Positions 1 through 6,772 of a stretch of DNA of 45,924 bases are shown piece by piece. The position numbers and the translations under genes were made by a program. The stretch covers positions 1-45,924 of the forward strand of contig CAIKMZ010000045.1 in the NCBI GenBank assembly GCA_903828665.1. Reading direction: 5' to 3'. The DNA comes from an uncultured beta proteobacterium (lineage in GTDB: Bacteria; Pseudomonadota; Gammaproteobacteria; Burkholderiales; Burkholderiaceae_C). The notes under the pieces were generated by a model that saw nothing but the letters and a program-made list of their open reading frames with translations, made no database searches and was not told the origin of the DNA. Each line of letters opens with the position of its first letter. The first letter of the stretch is position 1.

Positions 1-139
1 AGCAGTTGATTCAGCGCATCGACCAGTTTGTCACTCACCACAATGCCCACAGCCAACCCTTCCAATGGACGGCTACTGCAGATTCGATCCTGGAAAAGTT
101 GCATCGACTTTGCTCACGTATCAGTGGGACAGGACACTA
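1..139 (+). mobile_element. Right end of an IS630-family insertion sequence
   Basis: The first 137-139 bases are the distal end of an insertion sequence that continues left of the window. They encode the C-terminus of a transposase. The DNA then switches, without spacer, into a histidine kinase reading frame ([10 protein letters not shown]). The junction is CTAG at 137-140. IS630-family elements are known to insert at TA, often within CTAG, and to duplicate only TA. The likely terminal inverted repeat is the stretch ending ACAGGACAC at 136 or so, but the left end is outside the window, so the repeat cannot be confirmed. Confidence 0.8.
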
Positions 140-140
140 G
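3..140 (+). CDS. IS630-family transposase, C-terminal fragment (partial at the window edge)
   Basis: Reading from base 3 gives 45 residues ending in a TAG stop at 138-140. They include [18 protein letters not shown] and end SRISGTGH, the characteristic C-terminal tail of the IS630 subgroup whose DDE transposases end in PFxWTxTADxIL...RINGTGH. The DDE catalytic core is upstream of the window. The final G of the stop codon belongs to the target gene, and its TA is probably the duplicated target dinucleotide, so the stop is completed by the insertion site itself. Whether the full transposase is intact cannot be seen. Confidence 0.8.
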   Translation, partial: QLIQRIDQFVTHHNAHSQPFQWTATADSILEKLHRLCSRISGTGH

Positions 141-1798
141 ACCTATCGAAGATCGAGGCCGAACGCCTGCAACTCGAAACGACCGACTTCCACTTGAGCG
201 CCGTTCTGGACAACGTCGGCTCCATCATCACCGAGACCGTGCAAGCCAAGGGGCTTGCGCTCACGCTCGACACCGACTCGGTGCCGCTGTGGCTGCGCGG
301 CGACCCGACGCGGCTGCGCCAGGCGCTGCTCAACTACGCGAGCAACGCCGTCAAGTTCACCGACCAGGGCTCGGTTGCGCTGCGCGCGAGGCTGCTGCAG
401 GAAGACGCCGATGGCCTGCTGGTGCGATTCGAAGTGCAGGACAGCGGCATCGGCATCGCCCCGGCGCAGCAGGCCCGACTGTTCCAGACTTTCGAGCAGG
501 CCGACAGTTCGACCACGCGCCGCTATGGCGGCACCGGCCTGGGGCTGGTGATCACGCGGCGCCTGGCGCAGCTGATGGGTGGTGAAGTGGGCCTTGACAG
601 CACGCCTGGCCAGGGCAGCACCTTCTGGTTTACGGCCCGGTTGCAACACGGCCGCGGCGTCACGCCGGCCGTCCCGGGTGCCGACGTCGCCAACGCGGTG
701 GAAGATGGCTTGCGCCGGCGCCAGGGCCGAGACCACCTGCTGCTCGTGGAAGACAACCCGATCAATCGCGAGGTGGCGCTGGAACTGCTGCACGGTGTCG
801 GACTGGCCGTGGACACCGCCGCCGACGGCCTCGAGGCGCTGCAACAGGTGAAGCAACGGGACTATGACCTGATCCTGATGGACATCCAGATGCCGCGCAT
901 GAACGGACTGGAAGCCACGCGCGCCATCCGCGCCCTGCCCGGCTGGCAGAACAAGCCGATCCTGGCCATGACGGCCAACGCCTTCAGCGAGGACCGTGCA
1001 GCCTGCCGCGAAGCCGGCATGAGCGATTTTCTGAGCAAACCGGTGGAGCCCGATGCGCTCTATCGGATGCTGCAGCAATGGCTGCCGCCCGGCACCCAAG
1101 CGGCCCCGGGCGGCGAGGCAATGCCGACCGCCCCCGGCTCCCCAGCGCCAGCGGTCGCGGAGACGCAGTCCCTGAGCACACTGGCGCGCCTGGGCCGGGT
1201 GCCGGGACTCAAGCCGGAACGGGGGCTGGCAGCGGTGCGCGGCCACGCCGACAAGTACATCGAACTGCTGACGCGCTTCATCGAATGCAGCATCGAAGAC
1301 ATCATGAAGCTCGAACCGGGCGACCTCGTCGCCACGCGGCGCCTGGCGCATACGCTCAAGGGCACTGGCGCGACGCTCGGACTCGACCGGCTGGCTCTGG
1401 TCGCAAAGGGCCTGGAAGAACGACTGCACACCACGGCAGCCGAGGATCTGCAGGCCGGCGAAGTGCGGCGCGAGCTTGACGCCATCAACAGCCTGCTGGT
1501 CTCGTTGGCCGCGCTGCTGCCGCCGCCCTTGCGGCACGAGCGCGCGCGCGACACCGTGCCGCTCGATGCGAGCGCGCGCGGGGCTGTGCTGCAGCAGCTG
1601 CAGAGCCTGCTGACGCAGCACGACACGGCGGCGATTGCGCTGTTCGAGGACAACGCGGGTGCGCTGCGCGCGGCCTTCGGGGCGCCCATCGACGAGCTGG
1701 CCAAACAGCTGCGGCAGTTTGCCTTCGAGCCGGCACTGGAGCGCGTGCGCGCCCTGGATCAAACCGAAGCGATGCTTGACAGCACCGCCCAGCCATGA
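137..1798 (+). pseudogene. Hybrid sensor histidine kinase, 5'-truncated by the IS element (HATPase, receiver and Hpt domains remain)
   Basis: The intact part begins in the last residues of a HisKA domain ([13 protein letters not shown]). It is followed by an HATPase_c domain with an N-box ([10 protein letters not shown]), a G1 box (DSGIGI) and a G2 box (GGTGLGL). Next comes a receiver domain ([11 protein letters not shown], phospho-acceptor Asp in LILMDIQMP, Lys in LSKPVEPD), and then an Hpt-like domain with its His in [12 protein letters not shown]. The sensor region and the H-box helix are missing because the IS lies upstream. An ORF can be opened at an ATG at 65, but its first 25 residues are out-of-frame IS sequence. 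The family role is phosphorelay; autophosphorylation by this remnant is unlikely. The end overlaps the next gene by ATGA, so the two were one operon. If the 5' half exists beyond the IS, this is a simple insertional knockout. Confidence 0.85.
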
Positions 1799-2919
1799 CC
1801 CATCCGGAAGCCGCGACGATCCTGGTCATCGACGATTCGATCGAAAACCTCTACGTGCTCAGCGAATTGCTGCGCCCGCTGTACCGCGTGCTGGCGGCGA
1901 CTTCGGGCGCCGAGGGTTTGAGCGTGGCGGCCAGGGAACCGCAGCCCGACCTGATCCTGCTTGACGTCATGATGCCCGACATGGACGGCTACCGCGTGCT
2001 GGCACAACTGCTGCAGAACCCGGCCACCTGCGGCATCCCGGTCATCTTCCTGACCGCGCTGACGACAGCCGACGACGAAGAGCATGGACTGCTGCTGGGC
2101 GCGGCCGACTTCATCACCAAGCCGATCCGCCCGGCGGTGGTCAACGCCCGTGTGCGCACGCAACTGCTGGCCAAGCAGGCGCGCGACGGCATGCGCGACC
2201 AGAACGCCGCGCTGGAGGTCGAGGTCGCGCGGCGCATGCGGGAAAACGACCTGACGCAAAAGGTCAGCATCCGCGCCCTGGCGCACCTGGCCGAGACGCG
2301 CGATCCCGAGACCGGCAACCACATCCGGCGCACGCAGGCCTATGTGCGGCGCCTGGCCAGCGCGCTGCAGCGCAATCCTGCCTACAGCGCAAGCCTGAGT
2401 GCGCGCGCCATCGACCTGCTGGCGCGCTCGGCACCGATGCACGACATCGGCAAGGTCGGCATCCCCGATCACATCTTGTTCAAGCCCGGCAAGCTCGACG
2501 CCGCCGAATGGGCCATCATGCAGACCCACGCCAAGCTCGGCAGCGACGCCATTGAGCAGGCCGAGCGCGACATCGAGATGCCGCTGCCATTCCTGGCACT
2601 GGCCAAGGAGATCGCGCACTGGCACCACGAGAAATGGGACGGCAGCGGCTATCCCGACGGCCTGGCCGGCGCCGCGATACCGCTGTCGGCGCGCCTGATG
2701 GCGGTGGCCGACGTCTTCGACGCGCTGATCACGCCGCGCAGCTACAAGTCCGCCATGTCGTACGCGCAGGCGCGCGACATCATTGCGGCGGCGAGCGGCA
2801 CGCATTTCGACCCCGACGTGGTCGATGCCTTTCTGGACGGCTTTGACGACTTCGTGGCAATCGCCGGGCAGTACCTGGAGCCCGTCGCGCGGCCCTCGCC
2901 CCGCTTGACGGGCAATTGA
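1795..2919 (+). CDS. Two-component response regulator with HD-GYP domain (c-di-GMP phosphodiesterase type)
   Basis: This 374-residue protein has an N-terminal receiver domain ([14 protein letters not shown], phospho-acceptor Asp in [13 protein letters not shown], Lys in ITKPIRP). A short helical linker leads to an HD-GYP domain with the metal-binding HD pair in [11 protein letters not shown], then [11 protein letters not shown], a full GYP signature. Known members hydrolyse cyclic-di-GMP to GMP in a phosphorylation-dependent way. The start ATG overlaps the stop of the upstream kinase (ATGA), so the kinase is its likely partner. With that kinase cut by an IS element, the regulator may be orphaned, or transcribed from IS-derived promoters. 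Confidence 0.92.
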   Translation: MTHPEAATILVIDDSIENLYVLSELLRPLYRVLAATSGAEGLSVAAREPQPDLILLDVMMPDMDGYRVLAQLLQNPATCGIPVIFLTALTTADDEEHGLLLGAADFITKPIRPAVVNARVRTQLLAKQARDGMRDQNAALEVEVARRMRENDLTQKVSIRALAHLAETRDPETGNHIRRTQAYVRRLASALQRNPAYSASLSARAIDLLARSAPMHDIGKVGIPDHILFKPGKLDAAEWAIMQTHAKLGSDAIEQAERDIEMPLPFLALAKEIAHWHHEKWDGSGYPDGLAGAAIPLSARLMAVADVFDALITPRSYKSAMSYAQARDIIAAASGTHFDPDVVDAFLDGFDDFVAIAGQYLEPVARPSPRLTGN

Positions 2920-2933
2920 CGCTGCCGTCTGCC

Positions 2934-3470
2934 ATGACCAAACGCGCGTATCCGCTGTCCAGGGTCTACGGCCTGCTCGAGCCCGGGCCGGTGCTGCTGC
3001 TGACGACGGCGCACAAGGGCAAGGCCAACGTGATGACGCTGTCCTGGCACACCATGATGGAATTCGAGCCGCCGTTGGTGGGCTGCATCGTCAGCAACCG
3101 CGACTTCAGCTTTGCCGCGCTCAAGGCAAGCCGGCAATGCGTGCTCAACATCCCGACGCGCGAACTCGCCGCGCAGGTCGTGGGCTGCGGCAACACAACG
3201 GGCCGCACGATCGACAAGTTCGAGACCTTCGCGCTGACGCGCGAGCCGGCCAGCCTGGTCGCGGCGCCGTTTATCAAGGAGTGCTACGCCCAGCTCGAAT
3301 GCCGCGTCGTCGATACGCGCGCGTTGAACCGCTACGGCCTGTTCGTGCTGGAGGTCGTCAAGGCCTGGATCGACCCTGCTATCAAGGAACCCGCGACGCT
3401 GCACCACCAGGGACGCGGCGCGTTCCGCGTGGCCTGCGAAACCATCCGCTTGCCCTCGAAGATGAAATGA
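2934..3470 (+). CDS. Flavin reductase-like, FMN-binding split-barrel protein
   Basis: The 178-residue product (MTKRAYPLSRVYGLLEPGPV) has the flavin reductase-like (DIM6/NTAB) layout: a PGPVLLLTT strand, NVMTLSWHTMMEFEPP and VGCIVSNRDFSF near the flavin site, then a domain ending GRGAFRVA. Known relatives bind FMN and reduce flavins or act as oxidoreductases; the substrate cannot be told. I chose the ATG at 2934. A TTG at 2916 is in frame and overlaps the upstream stop, and could instead serve as a coupled start adding six residues. The tight spacing to the HD-GYP gene suggests co-transcription. Confidence 0.8.
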   Translation: MTKRAYPLSRVYGLLEPGPVLLLTTAHKGKANVMTLSWHTMMEFEPPLVGCIVSNRDFSFAALKASRQCVLNIPTRELAAQVVGCGNTTGRTIDKFETFALTREPASLVAAPFIKECYAQLECRVVDTRALNRYGLFVLEVVKAWIDPAIKEPATLHHQGRGAFRVACETIRLPSKMK

Positions 3471-3817
3471 GCAGCGGCATTGCAAGTCTGCTCAGCGCGG
3501 CACCCGGCGTTCGTCGGCCCTGATCACCCGATGTTGCCGCAGCCCTGTCGGCTTCCGCAAACCGGGCATTGCTTCCAGCAGGCACAACCACTCTTTTGAA
3601 ACGCCGTATCGATCTGCGGGACGCAAGGGGTACCCCTCTTCATGGTCACTGCCTCGACGCCGGACAGTTGTGCCAACTGGCGTGATTGAGGGACTTTGTG
3701 CGCTGCCGCACGGACAACCTGTCACGCGTTTTGGCATGCTGCAAATTGGACGTTGTCTGACAGGCTTGTGTTCTGCCAGACGCCGATATTGTTTAAACTT
3801 TAACTTGAAAGTTAACC
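3471..3817 (+). other. Intergenic region with inverted repeats, no convincing gene
   Basis: These 347 bases carry no ORF that resembles a protein. They hold a 12-base palindrome AGGGGTACCCCT (3626-3637), a perfect inverted repeat CAGTTG-TGC-CAACTG (3665-3679), and a longer imperfect one at 3755-3781. The segment just before the next gene is AT-rich (TTTAAACTTTAACTTG), unlike its surroundings. This looks like a regulatory leader for the BON-domain gene, but I could not assign firm -35/-10 boxes. Confidence 0.5.
3755..3781. promoter_or_regulatory. Imperfect inverted repeat upstream of the BON-domain gene
   Basis: GTCTGACAG at 3755-3763 and CTGCCAGAC at 3773-3781 are 9-base arms with one mismatch and a 9-base spacer, ending 36 bases before the start codon at 3818. 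The position and 18-base arm periodicity fit an operator for a dimeric regulator or a leader hairpin. No regulator is identified. Confidence 0.35.
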
Positions 3818-4177
3818 ATGACCACCACAAATACCGGCAAAACCGCCTTTGGAACCGCACTAGTCGCCGCGGCGCTTCTTTTCGGCACGAACATGTCGCA
3901 AGCGGCGTCCGACCAGACCACCGCAGCACCAACCAGGGCTGTCAACAAAGCAGAACGGGTCGTCTCCGATAGCTGGATCACTACCAAAGTAAAGTCGGAA
4001 ATCCTTGCAAATAGCGCGTCCAAGGCATTCAAGGTGAGTGTAAAAACCAAGCACGGTGTGGTTTTGCTCAAGGGCAAATTGCCCAGCCAGGATGCCATTG
4101 ACGTGGTGAAGATGACCGCCGAGAAGGTGAAGGGCGTCAAGAGCGTCGACGTGTCGGGCCTTGTGATCGGATCTTGA
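3818..4177 (+). CDS. Periplasmic BON-domain (OsmY-like) protein
   Basis: This 119-residue protein has an N-terminal hydrophobic segment (TAFGTALVAAALLFGTNMSQAA) that reads as a signal peptide with a possible cleavage after SQA-A. One BON domain follows: SWITTKVKSEILAN, then VSVKTKHGVVLLKG and a final VKGVKSVDVSGLVI. BON proteins such as OsmY are periplasmic and thought to bind phospholipid or stabilise the envelope under stress. It has only one BON domain, where OsmY has two. The Shine-Dalgarno is weak (GAAAGTTAACC). Inverted repeats upstream suggest regulated expression. Confidence 0.88.
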   Translation: MTTTNTGKTAFGTALVAAALLFGTNMSQAASDQTTAAPTRAVNKAERVVSDSWITTKVKSEILANSASKAFKVSVKTKHGVVLLKGKLPSQDAIDVVKMTAEKVKGVKSVDVSGLVIGS

Positions 4178-4531
4178 AATAATTCACCTTTCGGCTTCCA
4201 GCACCCTTGACCGAAGGCCGTCAAACCAATGAACCACGATTGACCCCATGAAACGCATGATATGTATCGGAGCACAGTCGATCCCTGTGACTGAAATGAT
4301 GACCGCGCCGTCTAGCATTGAAATGTCGCGCAGCCCTGCTCGGCTTTGCACGACTTTCAGCGCCCCGCCAATTGATTTGCACTTGATTGTTCCAATGCAG
4401 GTCGCTCTTTCGGGGAACGTATCGCCGGGACCGGCAGGGCTTACCGCCGGAGCCGCTGCCATGATGCCGCTGCTGGCGCCGAAAATGGTGCCGAGTGGTC
4501 CGGCGGCAGCTTCCAACAGGATGGGCGCATC
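4178..4531 (+). other. Stretch without a confident gene (weak ORF 4248-4535)
   Basis: No known domain is visible in either strand. A 95-codon plus-strand ORF at 4248-4535 (MKRMICIGAQSIPV...) ends with a TGA that overlaps the ATG of the CheB-like gene as ATGA, the arrangement of a coupled gene. Its sequence is low-complexity and matches no family I know. The opposite strand is also open here, as usual in GC-rich DNA. Confidence 0.4.
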
Positions 4532-4535
4532 ATGA
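4248..4535 (+). CDS. Possible small hypothetical protein, translationally coupled to the CheB-like gene
   Basis: The 95-residue reading frame starts MKRMICIGAQSIPVTEMM and ends PAAASNRMGAS. It is rich in Met, Ala, Pro and Ser, with no signal peptide, membrane span or recognised motif. The only positive argument is the ATGA overlap with the next gene at 4532. No clear Shine-Dalgarno precedes the ATG. It may be a chance frame; function unknown. Confidence 0.25.
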   Translation: MKRMICIGAQSIPVTEMMTAPSSIEMSRSPARLCTTFSAPPIDLHLIVPMQVALSGNVSPGPAGLTAGAAAMMPLLAPKMVPSGPAAASNRMGAS

Positions 4536-5122
4536 AAGATTTTCCAGTTGTCTGCGTCGGTGGCTCGGCCGGGGGGCTCGATGCCTACATCCGGCTGCTG
4601 AAAAATCTTCCGGCCGACATGGGCGTTGCGATCGTGATCGTCAACCACATCACCATCATGCCGACGCAGCTGCATGAAGTCCTGCCGCGCTTCACACCGA
4701 TGCCGGTGGAACTGATCACCGAGAACCTGCAGATCGAGCGCAACCATGTCTACATCATCCCGGCCAATCGCGATCTGCACGTCGATGGCGAAGAGTTTCA
4801 CCTCAAGCCGATCTCGAAGCCACGCGGCTGGCCCGATGTGATCACCGTCTTTCTGCGCTCGCTGACGCAGTTCTGGGACGGCAAACTGATCGCCGTGATT
4901 GTCTCGGGTTACGACGGCGACGGTGCTGCTGCGATGTGCGGCATCAAGGAAGTCTGCGGCGTCACCATCGCACAAAGACCCGACACCGCGACCCAGCCCG
5001 ACATGCCAGCGAGCGCCATTGCCAGCGGCTGCATTGATTTCATCCTGTCGCCGGAAGGCATCGCGAAAGAAATTCTGCACATCGCGCGGGTGCAAGAAAC
5101 GATTGGTTCGACGGCGCCGTAA
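4532..5122 (+). CDS. Stand-alone CheB-type methylesterase domain protein
   Basis: The 196-residue product is a single CheB esterase domain. It shows the nucleophile Ser12 in VGGSAGG, His39 in IVNHITIMP and Asp130 in the SGYDGDGAAA turn, matching the CheB Ser-His-Asp triad. In chemotaxis, CheB removes methyl groups from glutamates of receptors. Here there is no receiver domain, and no CheR, receptor or kinase beside it. It may work with a distant CheR/PAS hybrid or on a non-chemotaxis target. HPGM-type residues typical of classical CheB are not evident, so it belongs to the divergent stand-alone group. The function is inferred from fold only. Confidence 0.85.
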   Translation: MKDFPVVCVGGSAGGLDAYIRLLKNLPADMGVAIVIVNHITIMPTQLHEVLPRFTPMPVELITENLQIERNHVYIIPANRDLHVDGEEFHLKPISKPRGWPDVITVFLRSLTQFWDGKLIAVIVSGYDGDGAAAMCGIKEVCGVTIAQRPDTATQPDMPASAIASGCIDFILSPEGIAKEILHIARVQETIGSTAP

Positions 5123-5124
5123 CG

Positions 5125-5153
5125 CAAAAAAAACCCAGCGGGTCAGGCTGGGT
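5125..5153 (-). terminator. Rho-independent terminator-like hairpin reading leftward
   Basis: ACCCAGC (5133-5139) pairs with GCTGGGT (5147-5153) around a 7-base loop, preceded on the plus strand by eight A residues. Read on the minus strand this is a GC-rich hairpin followed by a T run, the form of an intrinsic terminator. It could end minus-strand transcription coming from the SRPBCC gene. It may also slow plus-strand transcripts leaving the CheB-like gene, though the plus side lacks a T run. Confidence 0.55.
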
Positions 5154-5387
5154 CAAATCTCGAGCGAACCGCGACAAATGAACGAAGCGCGGGGGTCTTG
5201 GCACCCGCCCTCAATGTATTTCACATTCAGAACCGCGTCCGTTCGCCAACGCACGGTCCGGCGGCATCGCTGCTTGAGCCAACGGGCTCTCTCCAAGTTA
5301 GCTGGGGCACAGACGGCGACGCCTGCCATTGTTTCAATAGCCCCTTGAGCGTTTCTTCAGGCATCCTCTTCGAGGGCGGGAAACGCG

Positions 5388-5459
5388 ATGGAGCTTCTTA
5401 TGTATATCGGCGTCGGCACTCTCGTCATCATCATCATTCTGTTTCTCATCTTGCGCTAA
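5388..5459 (+). CDS. Tiny single-span membrane peptide (23 residues)
   Basis: The frame encodes MELLMYIGVGTLVIIIILFL followed by ILR and a TAA stop. Nearly the whole peptide is one hydrophobic helix with a C-terminal Arg, typical of very small inner-membrane proteins in proteobacteria. A purine-rich GAGGGCGGG lies about 8 bases upstream as a possible ribosome site. I recognise no named family. Being short it could be chance, but a chance frame this hydrophobic, with a ribosome site and a positive end, is uncommon in GC-rich DNA. Confidence 0.5.
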   Translation: MELLMYIGVGTLVIIIILFLILR

Positions 5460-5680
5460 GCAATTTACGCTTGAACCACCACGTCGTGGAGCCGGCGCGG
5501 ACGACCGGTCTCCACGGTCGTGGCCATTGGTTTTGGATACGATGCAGGCCGCCACGAACGGCCTCTGGCGAGCAATGAATCGGGCAACCCGTTGGCTCAC
5601 TGCCGTGACCGGCGGCAATGTGTCCAAGCCCGACCGCACCTGGACCGCCTCGCGTCGTCCGGCGCGCCGGGCGAGTCGGC

Positions 5681-6190
5681 TCAAATCCCTTGCTTGACCA
5701 TGGCAACCAGTTGGTCCAGGGCGGCACCCCAGCCTGTCTCGAACCCCATGGCCGCGTGCTTTGCCCTTCCGGCTTCATCCGCGTGAATCACGGTCGCCGC
5801 ATAGCGTGTGCCGTGTTCGTGGTCGGCCAGATCGATCACCGCGGTAAACATGAAGCCGGCGTCGTCAGTGCCGCATTTCTCGGTCACGAAGCTCGGCCTG
5901 AAGTCCGGCAACAGCGCGTTGGTCCAGACCAGTTTGTGCTCCGGGATCACTTCCAGATAGCAGCCGGTGTTGGGGAACTCCTTTCCTTCCGGCGACTGCA
6001 TCGTGGTGCGAAAGATGCCGCCGGGCCGAAGGTCAATTTCACAATCAATCACTTTCCATGGCTGCGGGCAAAACCAGTGCATGAGCAGCTCGGGCTCGGC
6101 CCACGCGCGCCAGATGAGGTGTCTGGGCACGTCGACGATGCGCGTGAAGCTGAGGTCGAAACGGGCATTCGGTTGGTACGCGCTGGTCAT
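5681..6190 (-). CDS. SRPBCC (AHSA1-type) domain protein
   Basis: This 169-residue protein starts [20 protein letters not shown] and shows the AHSA1/START-like pattern: [20 protein letters not shown], then [28 protein letters not shown] and the final helix [17 protein letters not shown]. The family forms a helix-grip fold with a hydrophobic pocket, and most bacterial members have unknown ligands. I chose the ATG at 6190 because GGACAG lies about 8 bases upstream. The longer frame to 6229 adds 13 residues without family likeness. It stands alone, convergent with the upstream plus-strand genes. Confidence 0.88.
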   Translation of the reverse strand: MTSAYQPNARFDLSFTRIVDVPRHLIWRAWAEPELLMHWFCPQPWKVIDCEIDLRPGGIFRTTMQSPEGKEFPNTGCYLEVIPEHKLVWTNALLPDFRPSFVTEKCGTDDAGFMFTAVIDLADHEHGTRYAATVIHADEAGRAKHAAMGFETGWGAALDQLVAMVKQGI

Positions 6191-6401
6191 GTTACTGTCC
6201 TGTGTTGTCGGCCGCGCTAAACGACCCATTGCCGCGAATGGCTTGCATGCCGGCCGTCATTCTCGCCGGGTACCGCATACCTTGAGACGCCAGTAGGGTT
6301 ATTCACAGCGGCTCATTGCAAGCACCGGCGCAAGGCGCCAAATGCGGAACTCAAGCGGCCAATCCCGGTGCTTGAATCACGTTTCACAGCAAGGAAACAC
6401 T

Positions 6402-6716
6402 ATGTCGCAATGCATCGCCCAGTACGTATTCAAACCCAACCCCGGCGCCGACATGAGCAAGGTCATGGTCCATGTCAAACAGGCTGCGGGAATCTGGAAG
6501 CGCCACGGCGCCGACGTGTCGTTCTGGACCGTCTCGGCGGGTGAAATCGGCAACCTCGTGTTTGCCTGCCGCTTCGACAGCTTCACCGCCTACGGCAAGA
6601 GTTACGACGCTGTCACGGCCGATCCGGCTTTTCAAAAATGGAGCGCAGAGACCACCGCCTCCGGGCTGACATCCTGGGTCCGCAGCAATGTGGCGCGCGC
6701 GATCGCCCTGGACTGA
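6402..6716 (+). CDS. Small conserved hypothetical protein, possible dimeric alpha/beta-barrel
   Basis: The 104-residue product begins MSQCIAQYVFKPNPGADMSK. Its order of elements (strand, helix KVMVHVKQAAGIWKRHGA, strands around VSFWTVSAGEIGNLVFACRF, helix SYDAVTADPAFQKWSAE) resembles NIPSNAP/ABM-type ferredoxin-like barrels. That is a fold guess, not a family match. AAGGAAAC sits 5 bases before the ATG at 6402, which decides this start over an in-frame ATG at 6342. It is a single gene with no operon partner. Confidence 0.75.
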   Translation: MSQCIAQYVFKPNPGADMSKVMVHVKQAAGIWKRHGADVSFWTVSAGEIGNLVFACRFDSFTAYGKSYDAVTADPAFQKWSAETTASGLTSWVRSNVARAIALD

Positions 6717-6772
6717 GATTGAGCGGGGCTTCGGCCAGCCGGCAAGCGCTGGATTGTTAACGCGCACGCTGG

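Larger units (their letters stand above)
5123..5680. other. Intergenic region with a terminator hairpin and one tiny ORF
   Basis: These 558 bases contain a hairpin with an A-tract at 5125-5153 and a 23-codon membrane-peptide ORF at 5388-5459. The rest (5160-5387 and 5460-5680) has only low-quality reading frames without domain-like sequence. Short hairpin-forming CCACG/CGTGG segments occur near 5477-5530. Confidence 0.5.

Noticed and set aside
65-139. ATG at 65 as the true start of the histidine kinase
   Set aside because: The first 25 residues are an out-of-frame reading of transposase DNA.
143-1762. Long open frames opposite real genes (for example 143-1762 minus, 7085-8908 plus, 9555-11570 plus, 33403-36042 minus, 35982-38054 minus)
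   Set aside because: They mirror clear genes in GC-rich DNA, are rich in Arg, His and Ala, and show no domain or start-site support.
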